Origin: Phycisphaerae bacterium
GTDB taxonomy: Bacteria > Planctomycetota > Phycisphaerae > Phycisphaerales > SM1A02
Direction of reading: 5' to 3'
DNA: 26,026 bases
Assembly: GCA_018665385.1 (NCBI GenBank)
Contig: JABJDN010000002.1
Span: forward strand, 1-26,026
Within the stretch, counting starts at the first letter, position 1. Each line of letters opens with the position of its first letter. The notes under the pieces are model-generated. The model searched no databases. It was not told the DNA's origin and worked only from the letters and a program-made list of their open reading frames with translations. The translations under genes were made by a program, and so were the position numbers. Below are positions 14,701 through 22,042 of this stretch, piece by piece.

Positions 14701-14704
14701 AGTC

Positions 14705-15283
14705 ATGACTGCAACTATTGAAAAACCAAGATTAAACGCTCTCTACAACGACGAGGTGCAAGCTGGTGTTATCAAGGAATTTAACTTGAAAAACGTAAGC
14801 AAAGCGCCAAAGCTAGTCAAAGCCACCGTCAATGTTGGTATTGGTCGTTTCTTAGACAACCAGAAGCTGAAGCCAGAAATTCGCGACACTGTCCTTTCGA
14901 CGTTGACTACCATTTCAGGTCAAAAGCCAATTATGATTCGTGCGAAGAAATCTGTGGCGAACTTCAAAGTTCGCGAAGGCGCACCATCAGCATTTATGGT
15001 CACCATGCGTGGCAATCAAATGTGGTACTTCCTTGACAGATTGATTTCACTTGCGATTCCCCGTATTAAAGATTTCCGTGGTTTGAAGAAAACATCTTTT
15101 GATGCTGCAGGGAACTACTCTATGGGTTTAACAGAGCAAGCAGTTTGGCCAGAGATCAACATGGCAGAAGTGAACTTCTCGCATGGTATGAATATAAACC
15201 TCGTATTTGAAAACTCTAAACCTGAGTTAAGCAAATTCGTTTTGGAACAACTCGGTATGCCGTTTGAACGGGATGAGGAATAA
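14705..15283 (+). CDS. rplE: 50S ribosomal protein L5
   Basis: 192 residues from the ATG at 14705, four bases after the L24 stop with AGGAAAG before it; the open frame extends back to 14552 only by running inside rplX. L5 binds 5S rRNA and contacts P-site tRNA and S13. V-K-A-T-V-N-V-G-I-G-R, S-G-Q-K-P-I-M-I-R-A-K-K-S-V-A and I-P-R-I-K-D-F-R-G are the signatures. The N-terminus is about 13 residues longer than in E. coli. Confidence 0.97.
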   Translation: MTATIEKPRLNALYNDEVQAGVIKEFNLKNVSKAPKLVKATVNVGIGRFLDNQKLKPEIRDTVLSTLTTISGQKPIMIRAKKSVANFKVREGAPSAFMVTMRGNQMWYFLDRLISLAIPRIKDFRGLKKTSFDAAGNYSMGLTEQAVWPEINMAEVNFSHGMNINLVFENSKPELSKFVLEQLGMPFERDEE

Positions 15284-15292
15284 GGAAAGAAC

Positions 15293-15478
15293 ATGGCAAG
15301 TAAACGCGTATTTGAAAAAATGAATAGAGAACCAAAGTTCTCGACTCGCAAAAAGAATCGATGCCAAATCACCGGTCGTGGCCGTGGTGTGTATCGCAAA
15401 TTTGGTATCAGCCGAATCATGCTTCGCCAACTCGCGTTGGAAGGCAAGATCCCCGGAATGCGGAAAGCCAGTTGGTAA
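15293..15478 (+). CDS. rpsN: 30S ribosomal protein S14, short form lacking the zinc cysteines
   Basis: 61 residues, the length of the short zinc-ribbon (type Z) S14, which is 61 aa in Bacillus and Thermus, not the 100-residue form. S14 sits in the 30S head with S3 and S10. The family order is kept (R-K-P-K-F-like start, V-Y-R-K-F-G, L-P-G-M-R-K-A-S-W-like end). However, the two CxxC knuckles are C24-Q-I-T27 and S40-R-I-M43, so three of the four zinc ligands are lost. It must fold without zinc. AAGGAAAG precedes the ATG. Confidence 0.95.
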   Translation: MASKRVFEKMNREPKFSTRKKNRCQITGRGRGVYRKFGISRIMLRQLALEGKIPGMRKASW

Positions 15479-15489
15479 ATTGAGAATCG

Positions 15490-15515
15490 CATGTTGTAAG
15501 TACAGCTTACACATG
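15490..15515 (+). other. Hairpin in the rpsN-rpsH spacer
   Basis: CATG, a one-base bulge and TGTAAG pair with CTTACA and CATG around a five-base loop, giving ten base pairs in a 54-base spacer. The L8-region ribosome binding site GGAG follows a few bases later. E. coli S8 represses the spc operon by binding its mRNA near L5; whether this hairpin has such a role is unknown. Confidence 0.5.
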
Positions 15516-15532
15516 TTTGGAGTAATAAAAAA

Positions 15533-15931
15533 ATGTCACAACAAGATTTAACAGCCGATATGCTTACACGCGTTCGAAACGCAGTCCGTAATCATTCACC
15601 TTCAGTCGCTTGCCTTAACAGCAAGTTGAACCGAGGTATCGCACAAGTACTCGTCGACGAAGGATTCGTTGAAGGGTTCGAAGTTATCGACGATGGTCGT
15701 CAAGGTCGCCTTGATGTTCACCTTCGATACGGCGAGCGAGGCGAAAAAGTTATTAACACAATCAAGCGTGAATCCAAGCCTGGATGCCGTGTATACCGAA
15801 GCGTGGAAGATCTTCCTCGACCACTCGGTGGACTCGGAATTGCGATTGTTTCAACAAGCAGCGGCATTATGAGCGACAGACGATGTCGTGTTGAAAATGT
15901 TGGTGGCGAGGTAGTAGCCACAGTCGCGTAA
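15533..15931 (+). CDS. rpsH: 30S ribosomal protein S8
   Basis: 132 residues, typical. S8 binds 16S helix 21 early in assembly and is the spc-operon repressor in E. coli. D-M-L-T-R-V-R-N-A-V-R-N, then G-F-V-E-G-F-E-V and a C-terminal half with G-G-L-G-I-A-I-V-S-T-S-S-G-I-M-S-D, matching the diagnostic S-T-S-x-G-[IV]-M. GGAG precedes an A-rich tract before the ATG. Confidence 0.97.
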   Translation: MSQQDLTADMLTRVRNAVRNHSPSVACLNSKLNRGIAQVLVDEGFVEGFEVIDDGRQGRLDVHLRYGERGEKVINTIKRESKPGCRVYRSVEDLPRPLGGLGIAIVSTSSGIMSDRRCRVENVGGEVVATVA

Positions 15932-15950
15932 CGCGAAAGAGGATTAGATT

Positions 15951-16511
15951 ATGTCACGTATAGGTAAACAAGCAATTGCAGTTCCATCAGGTGTTGAAGT
16001 AAAAGTCAACGCATCGAATCGCTCAATTGACGTTAAGGGCCCAAAAGGGAACTTGTCATTTGATTGGCGAGAAGAAGTTGATGTGCAGTTTGATGAAGAA
16101 GCAAAAAATATTAACTGCACAGTGGTAGCAGGAGACGACGCCACGCGCCAAGCGCGAGCGTTGTGGGGCACTACTCGTAGCCGAATCTACAACATGGTAG
16201 AAGGTGTTACGAAAAACTTTACAAAGAAACTCAAAATTGTCGGCGTTGGCTGGAATGCAAAAGCGCAGGGCTCAACATGTATATTAAGTATTGGTTTTTG
16301 CCATACAGTAGACCTCGTAGCGCCAGATGGTGTTACCTTTGAAATTGAAAAAGGTACTGAGATCACAATTACAGGTGCAGACAAACAAGCAGTCGGTCAA
16401 TTTGCAGCAAACATCCGATCGAAACGTGAGCCAGAACCATACAACGGCAAAGGCATTATGTACCACGACGAAGTCATTATCCGTAAGGCAGGTAAAGCGT
16501 TCGGCGTTTAA
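15951..16511 (+). CDS. rplF: 50S ribosomal protein L6
   Basis: 186 residues, near the usual 177-180. L6 lies by the factor-binding site near the sarcin-ricin loop. M-S-R-I-G-K-Q-A-I-A-V-P-S-G-V starts the first alpha/beta domain; the C-terminal R-x-P-E-P-Y-N-G-K-G-I-like signature is present as R-E-P-E-P-Y-N-G-K-G-I. GAGG lies just before the ATG, 19 bases after S8. Confidence 0.97.
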   Translation: MSRIGKQAIAVPSGVEVKVNASNRSIDVKGPKGNLSFDWREEVDVQFDEEAKNINCTVVAGDDATRQARALWGTTRSRIYNMVEGVTKNFTKKLKIVGVGWNAKAQGSTCILSIGFCHTVDLVAPDGVTFEIEKGTEITITGADKQAVGQFAANIRSKREPEPYNGKGIMYHDEVIIRKAGKAFGV

Positions 16512-16542
16512 TCGCTGATTTCTTGAAGCAAGGAAATATACA

Positions 16543-16905
16543 ATGAATCGAATTACAGCAAAAATTAACAGATACACACGTCGCAAGCGTGGCATTCGAA
16601 AAAGCATTTTCGGAAGCCCTTCGCGACCACGTCTCACGGTGCGCCGTTCAAGTAAGAACATCTACGCGCAACTTATCGACGATACATCTGGTCAAACAAT
16701 TTGTTCTGCATCAACTATCGAAAAAGATGGAAAAGTAGATGCAGGTAGCAATTGCTCAGCAGCAAAAGAAATAGGAACACGTATCGCAGCTAAAGCCAAG
16801 GAAGCGGGTGTTTCAGACATCGTCTTTGACAGAAATGGATATCGTTTCCATGGCCGCGTGAAATCACTTGCAGAGGGCGCCCGTGAAGGTGGGCTTAAGT
16901 TCTGA
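16543..16905 (+). CDS. rplR: 50S ribosomal protein L18
   Basis: 120 residues, typical. L18 carries 5S rRNA to the large subunit with L5. R-P-R-L-T-V-R-R-S-S-K-N-I-Y-A-Q-L-I-D-D and the closing F-D-R-N-G-Y-R-F-H-G-R-V-K-S-L-A-E-G-A-R-E-G-G-like region (quoted in part) are standard. In the spacer before it, TTTCTTG (16519-16525) can pair with CAA-G-GAAA (16529-16536), which contains the likely ribosome binding site. Confidence 0.96.
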   Translation: MNRITAKINRYTRRKRGIRKSIFGSPSRPRLTVRRSSKNIYAQLIDDTSGQTICSASTIEKDGKVDAGSNCSAAKEIGTRIAAKAKEAGVSDIVFDRNGYRFHGRVKSLAEGAREGGLKF

Positions 16906-16921
16906 AGAACGGATAATACTT

Positions 16922-17488
16922 ATGAATAAACAATACGATGATGATAGAGGTGGCGTCGACTCAAACACAGTTGGCGTATACAGAACAGCTGCAACCGTAA
17001 AAGGCGGACGCCGATTTAGTTTTTCTTCCATGGTTGTCTGCGGCGATCGCCAAGGACGAGTAGGACTTGGGTATGGCAAAGCAAACCAAGTTCCAAATGC
17101 TATTGAAAAAGCTACTAAGAAAGCAAAGCGAGAAATGCGTGAGTTCCCATTAACCGGAACAACCATTCCTCACCAAGTTACAGGAAAGTTCGGTGCGTGC
17201 ACTGTGCGACTCGTTCCAGCATCACCGGGTACAGGTGTTATTGCAGGTGCGGCAGTACGAGCAGTTCTCGATCTTTTGGGTGTTCAAGATTGCCTTTCAA
17301 AAGCATATGGCTCAACCAATAATAAAAACCTTACTAAGGCAGTCATGGACGGTCTTCGCCAATTGCGAAGTCGCGAAACTGTTGAGACTTTACGTAAAGT
17401 TCAAATTGATAAAACACACACTGAAAAATCGCACGAAGCGGCGCCAAGTGTAGTTACAGAAGAAGTTACCGAAGAAGCAACTGCGTAA
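16922..17488 (+). CDS. rpsE: 30S ribosomal protein S5
   Basis: 188 residues from the ATG at 16922; the frame is open back to 16868 but that would overlap L18. S5 stabilises decoding fidelity and the mRNA entry channel. The double-stranded RNA-binding part is clear (V-V-C-G-D-R-Q-G-R-V-G-L-G-Y-G-K-A), followed by the second domain with S-P-G-T-G-V-I-A-G-A-A-V-R. It is about 20 residues longer than usual: the tail from about 168 is low-complexity and ends V-V-T-E-E-V-T-E-E-A-T-A. No rpmD (L30) follows, unlike most bacteria. Confidence 0.97.
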   Translation: MNKQYDDDRGGVDSNTVGVYRTAATVKGGRRFSFSSMVVCGDRQGRVGLGYGKANQVPNAIEKATKKAKREMREFPLTGTTIPHQVTGKFGACTVRLVPASPGTGVIAGAAVRAVLDLLGVQDCLSKAYGSTNNKNLTKAVMDGLRQLRSRETVETLRKVQIDKTHTEKSHEAAPSVVTEEVTEEATA

Positions 17489-17517
17489 CAGTTGCCCTTG
17501 ATGGAGATTTAAATCTT

Positions 17518-18054
17518 ATGATGATTCATGAAATAACCGAATTAGCCGGCAAGTACAAAACTCGCAAGAGAATTGGACGAGGGCACGGTAGTGGTTCAGG
17601 TAAAACAAGTGGACGTGGGCACAAGGGTGCTAAGTCACGTTCAGGTTACTCCCGTAGACCAGCATTCGAAGGCGGTCAAATGCAGTACTTTAGGCGTATC
17701 CCGAAGCGTGGCTTCTCGAACGCAGATTTTAAAACTGTATACCACATAGTAAACCTTGCATCGCTTGCGGCCCGTTTCGAAACTGGCGCTACAGTTGACG
17801 CAACTGCGCTCGTGGAAGCAGGACTGATCCGTAACTTTAAAAACCCTGTCAAAATTCTTGGACAAGGCGATCTTACGATTGCATTGAACATTACTGCTGA
17901 CAGTTTTTCGGCTTCTGCTATTGCAAAAATCGAAAAAGCGGGCGGTAGTGTTACAGCTATTGTGAAGAAGAAATGGAAACGTGATTGGTCAGCAAAGTCG
18001 AAAAACAAAGCTGAAAAGAGTGAAGAAGTTTCAACAGAGACAACAAAAGATTGA
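17518..18054 (+). CDS. rplO: 50S ribosomal protein L15
   Basis: 178 residues against about 145-150 usually. L15 is a late 50S assembly protein with a long Gly/Arg-rich arm: R-K-R-I-G-R-G-H-G-S-G-S-G-K-T, R-G-H-K-G-A-K-S-R-S-G, F-E-G-G-Q. The C-terminal globular part ends near V-K-K-K-W-K-R-D-W; after it comes a charged tail ending S-E-E-V-S-T-E-T-T-K-D. Two ATGs (17518, 17521) are adjacent; GGAG lies about a dozen bases before. The gene follows S5 directly and leads into secY. Confidence 0.96.
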   Translation: MMIHEITELAGKYKTRKRIGRGHGSGSGKTSGRGHKGAKSRSGYSRRPAFEGGQMQYFRRIPKRGFSNADFKTVYHIVNLASLAARFETGATVDATALVEAGLIRNFKNPVKILGQGDLTIALNITADSFSASAIAKIEKAGGSVTAIVKKKWKRDWSAKSKNKAEKSEEVSTETTKD

Positions 18055-18070
18055 GTAGGACTACTTCCGA

Positions 18071-19474
18071 ATGATTCAAGCCATCATAAACATCTTTAAA
18101 ATCGCTGAATTGCGAAATCGTGTGTTCTTCACAATGACGATGATCGCAATTTACCGCATTGGTTTTTGGATTCCACTTGCAGGTGTAAACCAACAGCAAA
18201 TGGTAGATGCTGCTCAAAAAGCAACTGAGGATGCAAGTGGCTGGGGTAAATTCCTTGACTATGCTTCAATATTCTCTGGTGGTTCCTTCTCGCAATCAAC
18301 TATCTTTGGCCTTGGAATTATGCCGTACATTACTGCATCAATTATTTTCCAATTGTTGCAATCTGTCATGCCTAAATTGCAGGAGTTGAAAAAAGAAGGC
18401 GCATCCGGTCAAGCTAAAATTACGGAATGGACACGATACGCAACTGTCGGTATGTGTTTAATCCAATCCATGATGTGGCTGAAATTTATCGCAGCGCAAG
18501 GCCTTATTCGCCCAGAGTTTTTAAACCCCGGCGGGATGATTGTCTTCTATCTTGCTGGAATTACCGCGCTTACTGCAGGTAGTGTCTTTTTGATGTGGCT
18601 TGGCGAACAAATTGACAAGTACGGTATCGGAAACGGTGTTTCATTGATTTTGACAGCGGGAATTATCGCCCGAATGCCACAGGCAATTACGTGGGTATGG
18701 GATAACTTTAGTACGTCGCAACAGTCAGGGAGCAACATGGGTATTCTTGGTGTCTTGTTCTTGATTGGCGCGTTTGTATTCGTAGTAGCAGGTGCAATTT
18801 TAATTACGGTAGCGCAGAGGCGGATACCCATTCAACAAGCACGCCATACACGTGGGCGTAAAACCTTTGGCGGCGCCCGCCACTATCTTCCGCTACGTGT
18901 GAATCACGCAGGTGTAATGCCAATTATCTTTGGTAGTTCACTGTTGATTTTCCCATCTGCATTTTTTGGATATCTTCAATCCTCTGCAACTGCGTCACCA
19001 GATGCAGCAAGTTGGTGGGTTTCAACTACTACATTTTTGAACGCAAATTTTCAAATGGGTGAGTATCCATATATTGTGTTCTATATCATTTTGATTTACT
19101 TCTTCAGTTACTTCTGGACAACAATTGTGTTCAGCCCTGAAGACATGTCACGCCAGTTACGCGATAACGGGAGCTTTATTCCCGGTCTACGCCCTGGCCC
19201 CAGGACAGCAGAATACTTAGAAACAGTGGTAGAACGAATTACATACGTTGGTGCAGGCTTCCTAGCAATCATCGCAGTCATTCCTTCAATCGTTTCGAAA
19301 GAGATGCAGATCCCATTCTTCGTTTCGAGTTTCTTGGGCGGGACGGGATTGTTGATTGTTGTGAGTGTTGGTCTTGACTTGATTCAACGAATCGAAGCGA
19401 ACCTCCTCATGCGTAACTACAAAGGGTTTAACGATCCTGGACCAAAAGTAGCTAGGAGACCCAGCGGAGCATAA
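18071..19474 (+). CDS. secY: Protein translocase subunit SecY
   Basis: 467 residues, slightly over the usual 430-445. SecY is the channel of the Sec translocon and would export, among others, the two proteases in this window. Ten hydrophobic helices can be placed, the first at about 17-40 (F-F-T-M-T-M-I-A-I-Y-R-I-G). The plug region and G-I-M-P-Y-I-T-A-S-I-I-F-Q-L-L match strongly. The basic cytosolic loop near 250-265, A-Q-R-R-I-P-I-Q-Q-A-R, corresponds to the ribosome/SecA docking loop. The C-terminal loop R-Q-L-R-D-N-G-S-F-I-P-G-L-R-P-G is standard. infA follows; adk and map, usual here, are absent. Confidence 0.97.
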   Translation: MIQAIINIFKIAELRNRVFFTMTMIAIYRIGFWIPLAGVNQQQMVDAAQKATEDASGWGKFLDYASIFSGGSFSQSTIFGLGIMPYITASIIFQLLQSVMPKLQELKKEGASGQAKITEWTRYATVGMCLIQSMMWLKFIAAQGLIRPEFLNPGGMIVFYLAGITALTAGSVFLMWLGEQIDKYGIGNGVSLILTAGIIARMPQAITWVWDNFSTSQQSGSNMGILGVLFLIGAFVFVVAGAILITVAQRRIPIQQARHTRGRKTFGGARHYLPLRVNHAGVMPIIFGSSLLIFPSAFFGYLQSSATASPDAASWWVSTTTFLNANFQMGEYPYIVFYIILIYFFSYFWTTIVFSPEDMSRQLRDNGSFIPGLRPGPRTAEYLETVVERITYVGAGFLAIIAVIPSIVSKEMQIPFFVSSFLGGTGLLIVVSVGLDLIQRIEANLLMRNYKGFNDPGPKVARRPSGA

Positions 19475-19485
19475 GCGGTATATAT

Positions 19486-19701
19486 ATGGCTAAAGAAGAA
19501 AAAATATCACTTGAAGCAGAAGTAACGGAAGCCTTGCCAGATGCAAGGTTCAAAGTAAAACTTGAAAATGGTCACGAAATTCTCGCGTATATCAGCGGAA
19601 AAATGCGACGATTTTACATCCGTATCCTTCCCGGCGACAAGGTGACAGTTGAAATCAGCCAGTACGACATGACCAAAGGTCGAATTACATATAGACACTA
19701 A
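19486..19701 (+). CDS. infA: Translation initiation factor IF-1
   Basis: 71 residues, the normal length. IF-1 is a single OB-fold protein that occupies the A site during initiation. G-K-M-R-R-F-Y-I-R-I-L-P-G-D-K-V-T-V-E, then D-M-T-K-G-R-I-T-Y-R match E. coli IF-1 closely. Translation begins 11 bases after the secY stop, with only a distant GGAG overlapping the end of secY, so coupling to secY is possible. Confidence 0.96.
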   Translation: MAKEEKISLEAEVTEALPDARFKVKLENGHEILAYISGKMRRFYIRILPGDKVTVEISQYDMTKGRITYRH

Positions 19702-19732
19702 CTAGGACCTCAGAATTTAGAGGAAGAATGAA

Positions 19733-19849
19733 ATGAAAGTAAAAAGCAGTATTAAACGAAGAACGAAAGATTGCCAAATCGTCATACGAAAAGGCAAACG
19801 ATACGTCATTAACAAGAAAAACCCACGATTGAAAGCTCGTCAAGGCTAA
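19733..19849 (+). CDS. rpmJ: 50S ribosomal protein L36, zinc-independent form
   Basis: A 38-residue gene between infA and rpsM, its usual place. It begins M-K-V-K-S-S-I-K-R-R and ends N-P-R-L-K-A-R-Q-G, matching L36 throughout. The zinc ligands of the common form (C11, C14, C27, H32) correspond here to T11, C14, N27 and L33, so zinc cannot be bound; it resembles the C-minus (YkgM-type) L36. GAGGAAG lies before the ATG; an ATG five bases earlier stops at once. Note that this is the copy inside the main cluster. Confidence 0.93.
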   Translation: MKVKSSIKRRTKDCQIVIRKGKRYVINKKNPRLKARQG

Positions 19850-19883
19850 GTCCTTTAGGACGCCACGAGATTGGAGAACATAT

Positions 19884-20261
19884 ATGCCACGTATTGCAGG
19901 TGTAGACATCCCAGAGAACAAGAAGGTACGGTACTCGCTCCGTTATATCTACGGAATCGGTCCGAAGATTGCGGACGAAATTTTAGAAGTTTCTAAAATT
20001 GATCCAGATACCAAAGCACGCGACCTAACTGACGATGAAGTCGGTCTGATTGCTGCGTACCTAGATGAACACTTAGTGGTCGAAGGTACACTTCGCCGTC
20101 AAGTACAACAAAACATTCAACGTCTTCGTGACATTCGATCTTACCGTGGTGAACGCCATCGTAAAGGTTTGCCTACACGTGGACAACGAACTCGATGTAA
20201 TGCTCGAACTCGTAAGGGTCGTAAGAAGACTGTTGCAGGTAAGAAGGGCGTTAAAGGGTAA
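19884..20261 (+). CDS. rpsM: 30S ribosomal protein S13
   Basis: 125 residues, slightly over the usual 118-122. S13 in the 30S head bridges to L5 and contacts the P-site tRNA with its tail. P-R-I-A-G-V-D-I-P, then Y-G-I-G-P-K-I-A-D-E-I-L (helix-two-turn-helix), and R-S-Y-R-G-E-R-H-R-K-G-L-P-T-R-G-Q-R-T are all standard; the tail is Lys/Gly-rich. GGAGA lies before the ATG. A GTCC-TTTA-GGAC mini-hairpin lies in the preceding spacer. Confidence 0.97.
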   Translation: MPRIAGVDIPENKKVRYSLRYIYGIGPKIADEILEVSKIDPDTKARDLTDDEVGLIAAYLDEHLVVEGTLRRQVQQNIQRLRDIRSYRGERHRKGLPTRGQRTRCNARTRKGRKKTVAGKKGVKG

Positions 20262-20290
20262 TTGATGTGATTGGGCAGCGTGCCCTCACA

Positions 20291-20347
20291 CTCGCAAGAT
20301 TCCTCTGCGCAATGTAATTGTAAGTAGGGATTTAGGAATCGCAAGAG
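20291..20347 (+). promoter_or_regulatory. Structured leader before rpsK
   Basis: GATTCCT (20298-20304) pairs with AGGAATC (20334-20340). Outside this stem, GCAA faces GCAA as a symmetric internal loop, closed by CTC/GAG. Inside, GCAAT/ATTGT forms a small apical stem. The AAGGAAAG of rpsK lies just after. It fills most of the 103-base S13-S11 spacer and may be an mRNA element for ribosomal protein feedback; no terminator tail follows. Confidence 0.5.
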
Positions 20348-20364
20348 CGAATAAGGAAAGAACA

Positions 20365-20736
20365 ATGGCTAAGAAAAAAGTAAGAAAGAATATTGGCAAG
20401 GCAATCGTCTATGTCAAAGCAACATTTAACAACACCATCGTTACGATGACAGACTTAAGTGGCGAAACACTCTGCTGGGACTCAGCAGGCACAGTTGGTT
20501 TCAAAGGTGCGCGTAAAGCAACACCATTTGCTGCAGCACGCGCTGCTGAAAAAGTGGCTGTCAAAGGTCGTCGAATGGGTGTTAGTGAAGTTGAAGTTCG
20601 AGTTAAAGGTCCAGGCAGTGGTCGCGACTCTGCAGTTACAGCACTGGAGCAAAATGGTTTGCGTATTAGCGCAGTTGAAGACCACACGCCAATCCCACAC
20701 AATGGTTGCCGCCCTAAAAAGCAACGCCGTGTGTAA
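20365..20736 (+). CDS. rpsK: 30S ribosomal protein S11
   Basis: 123 residues, slightly under E. coli (129). S11 is on the 30S platform near the E site with S7 and S18. F-N-N-T-I-V-T-M-T-D-L-S-G-E-T, then G-F-K-G-A-R-K-A-T-P-F-A-A, G-P-G-S-G-R-D-S-A and D-H-T-P-I-P-H-N-G-C-R-P-K-K-Q-R-R-V are all diagnostic. AAGGAAAG precedes the ATG. In most bacteria rpsD (S4) follows; here a 123-base spacer with a hairpin leads straight to rpoA. Confidence 0.97.
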   Translation: MAKKKVRKNIGKAIVYVKATFNNTIVTMTDLSGETLCWDSAGTVGFKGARKATPFAAARAAEKVAVKGRRMGVSEVEVRVKGPGSGRDSAVTALEQNGLRISAVEDHTPIPHNGCRPKKQRRV

Positions 20737-20754
20737 ATGAATATTTGTATCGCC

Positions 20755-20807
20755 TCTTAAAGATGGGCGTGAAGTGCTTGGCAGGGCTTCACTTTCCGAT
20801 TTTAAGA
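20755..20807 (+). promoter_or_regulatory. Long hairpin between rpsK and rpoA
   Basis: TCTTAAA (20755-20761) pairs with TTTAAGA (20801-20807), and GTGAAG (20769-20774) pairs with CTTCAC (20787-20792); part of the intervening GATGG can also pair with CCGAT. It stands where rpsD lies in most genomes. No U tail follows, so it is a candidate processing or regulatory element, not a terminator. Confidence 0.5.
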
Positions 20808-20859
20808 ACAGCGATTGTTAGCTTTAAAGCTCCTGCCAATAGTAAGAAGGAACATACAT

Positions 20860-22008
20860 ATGATGCACGTACGATGGAGAGGTCTAGAACTTCCAGCAAG
20901 TGTCATTCTCGAAGAAAAATCAGCAACCGATACGTTCGGTCGCTTTATCGTAGAACCGTTTGAGCGCGGGTTTGGTACGACAATTGGCAACAGCCTACGT
21001 CGCATCTTGCTGAGTACAATCGAAGGTTCCGCGATTACATCAATTCGCGTAAAAGGCGCAGAGCATGAGTTCTGCACAATCGAAGGCGTTTCGCAAGACA
21101 TGGTTGACATTGTGCTCAACGTAAAAGGTCTTATTGTTGATGTAGATTCAGACGAACCAAAAGTATTGCGTTTGTCGGCATCAGGTCCTGGTGAAGTTAC
21201 TGCTGATTTAATTGAAGCAGATTCGTCAGTTACTGTATTCAACCCTGATCACGTTATTGCAACGTTGACAGACAAAATTGACTTCGAAATGGAATTAACC
21301 ATCGAACGAGGTCGAGGATATGTGCCTGCTGCAGAGCAGTACGCGACAAAAGACGAGCAAATCATTGGCGAACTCCCAATTGATGCCGTGTTTAGTCCTG
21401 TGCAACGTGTTCGCTACCGTGTAGAAAATACTCGAGTAGGCCAGCAAACAAACTTTGACCGCTTGATTCTTGATATCTGGACAGACGGGACAATTAGTCC
21501 TGAAATGTGTCTTGTAGAATCAGCAAAAATTCTCCGTAAGCACTTGAATGCATTCGTTCAATTCGATTCACTTGGAAAAGCAGTAGTCAGTGCTGAAGCA
21601 GCAGCTGCAGCAGCAGTCGACGAAGAGTTAATTCGCAAATTAGAGATGTCAACAGCAGATCTTGATTTGACTGTTCGTTCATCCAATTGCCTTGAACTTG
21701 CAAACATTAACCGTGTAGCCCAACTCATCTCTTTGACAGATCGTGAGTTATTGGGTTTGCGTAGCTTCGGCCGTACTTCACTTCGAGAAATTAAGCGAAA
21801 GCTTGAAGATCTCGGCTTAACACTTGGAATGCCTTTGCCTCCTGGTGTTGATGGTACTGTTGATATTAGCGCAGCTTCCCTCGCTGAAGGCGAAGTGGAT
21901 TGCTGTGATGACGATGATGAAAACTGCACTGACCTCGACGATGAGTACAGTGCTGATAATGACAACCCTGGAGACGAAGTCATCGGCTCCACAGAGGTTA
22001 CAGAATAA
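20860..22008 (+). CDS. rpoA: DNA-directed RNA polymerase subunit alpha with acidic tail
   Basis: 382 residues from the ATG at 20860, behind AAGAAGGA; the frame is open back to 20815 but those residues are unlike any alpha. The N-terminal assembly domain is clear: F-G-R-F-I-V-E-P-F-E-R-G-F-G-T-T-I-G-N-S-L-R-R-I-L-L. The C-terminal domain contains L-T-V-R273-S-S-N-C-L, whose arginine matches E. coli R265 (UP-element and activator contact), and a helix-hairpin-helix with F-G-R-T-S-L-R-E-I-K. The protein is about 50 residues longer than usual because of a tail after residue 340, rich in Asp/Glu from D347 (C-C-D-D-D-D-E) and ending S-T-E-V-T-E. Confidence 0.97.
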   Translation: MMHVRWRGLELPASVILEEKSATDTFGRFIVEPFERGFGTTIGNSLRRILLSTIEGSAITSIRVKGAEHEFCTIEGVSQDMVDIVLNVKGLIVDVDSDEPKVLRLSASGPGEVTADLIEADSSVTVFNPDHVIATLTDKIDFEMELTIERGRGYVPAAEQYATKDEQIIGELPIDAVFSPVQRVRYRVENTRVGQQTNFDRLILDIWTDGTISPEMCLVESAKILRKHLNAFVQFDSLGKAVVSAEAAAAAAVDEELIRKLEMSTADLDLTVRSSNCLELANINRVAQLISLTDRELLGLRSFGRTSLREIKRKLEDLGLTLGMPLPPGVDGTVDISAASLAEGEVDCCDDDDENCTDLDDEYSADNDNPGDEVIGSTEVTE

Positions 22009-22042
22009 TCGAGGCATTTAACCTCGTGTAAGGAGTACTACC

